Below, in pieces: positions 13,546-13,702 of a DNA stretch of 13,702 nucleotides. The notes beneath the pieces are model-generated. The model was given only the letters and a program-made list of their open reading frames with translations. It was not told the origin of the DNA and did not search any database. The DNA is taken from the NCBI GenBank assembly GCA_002404795.1, contig DHKK01000154.1, forward strand, positions 9,533 to 23,234. The letters are read 5' to 3'. Position 1 is the stretch's first letter. Every line of letters starts with the position of its first letter. The stretch comes from Clostridiales bacterium UBA4696 (lineage in GTDB: Bacteria; Bacillota; Clostridia; Oscillospirales; Oscillospiraceae). The translations under genes and the position numbers were made by a program.

Positions 13546-13702
13546 TCACCGGCGTTGTGTTAGCGGAAGTTCTGAGGACGACGGGGACGATCCTGTGACT
13601 GGTGCCTCTGACTCTGTGGTATATTCGAGCGTCATCAATATTCTGGTATGCGGCAGATAGGTGACCCTGGCATACACGGGCTGATCGCTTGCCTGCACCA
13701 GC
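13546..13702 (-). CDS. C-terminal fragment of an unidentified convergent gene
   Basis: Read on the minus strand from the window edge, one frame stays open for 51 codons to a TGA. It begins QASDQPVYARVTYLPHTRIL with alternating residues that look like beta strands, then ends in a Ser/Pro/Glu-rich tail (EAPVTGSSPSSSELPLTQRR). I do not recognise the family. The start lies outside the window. Support is indirect: protein-like composition, convergence with the ATPase operon, and the two-way terminator between them. A 49-codon plus-strand frame from the ATG at 13511 overlaps it and looks less natural (an Arg-rich start with no family features). Another minus frame is also open, so the call is tentative. 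Confidence 0.4.
   Translation of the reverse strand, partial: LVQASDQPVYARVTYLPHTRILMTLEYTTESEAPVTGSSPSSSELPLTQRR

Noticed and set aside
13511..13660. 49-codon plus-strand frame (MKKLAKASKRRR start)
   Set aside because: It lacks a clear ribosome site and overlaps a more protein-like minus-strand frame. It also lies just after the operon terminator with no promoter evident.

Overview
The window carries one complete, recognisable system on the plus strand: a nine-gene V/A-type ATPase operon in the order G-I-K-E-C-F-A-B-D (about 4640-13475). This is the order known from Thermus and Enterococcus hirae. The rotor subunit K is a 163-residue, four-helix protein that keeps the polar ion-site residues of the E. 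hirae sodium pump. I therefore infer a sodium-translocating enzyme. The operon ends in a rho-independent terminator directly after subunit D, with no ntpJ-like gene following.

Two sets of genes lie to the left on the minus strand and run away from the ATPase operon. The first (4501 down to 3765) pairs a 54-residue four-cysteine protein of unknown function with a LOG-family phosphoribohydrolase; the two overlap by ATGA. The second (3599 down to 22) is a tightly coupled four-gene unit: a FecCD-type ABC permease, its ATPase, a class I SAM-dependent methyltransferase and an XdhC-family maturation factor. All three junctions of this unit overlap. FecCD permeases can carry siderophores, haem, cobalamin or molybdate/tungstate. 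The presence of XdhC, which serves molybdenum hydroxylases, makes molybdate/tungstate uptake a reasonable but unproven reading.

The region 4502-4777 is an AT-rich divergent control region. It holds a good -10 for the leftward genes, a candidate promoter for the ATPase operon, an 8-bp direct repeat over that promoter, a 10-bp inverted repeat flanking it, and a leader hairpin. A 20-bp perfect palindrome lies just upstream of the ABC permease start. At the right end (13352-13702) GC content drops. A bidirectional terminator sits there, and the last 157 bases probably contain the C-terminus of a convergent minus-strand gene that I could not identify.

The high GC content, strong GGAGG ribosome binding sites, V-type ATPase operon and XdhC/FecCD genes fit an anaerobic gut-type Clostridia, perhaps Oscillospiraceae. 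This is an inference from gene content and is not proven. There is no tRNA, rRNA, CRISPR array, transposase or integrase. I see no clearly novel multigene system; the less-explored items are the Cys-rich protein, the methyltransferase in the ABC/XdhC unit, and the palindromic leader elements.
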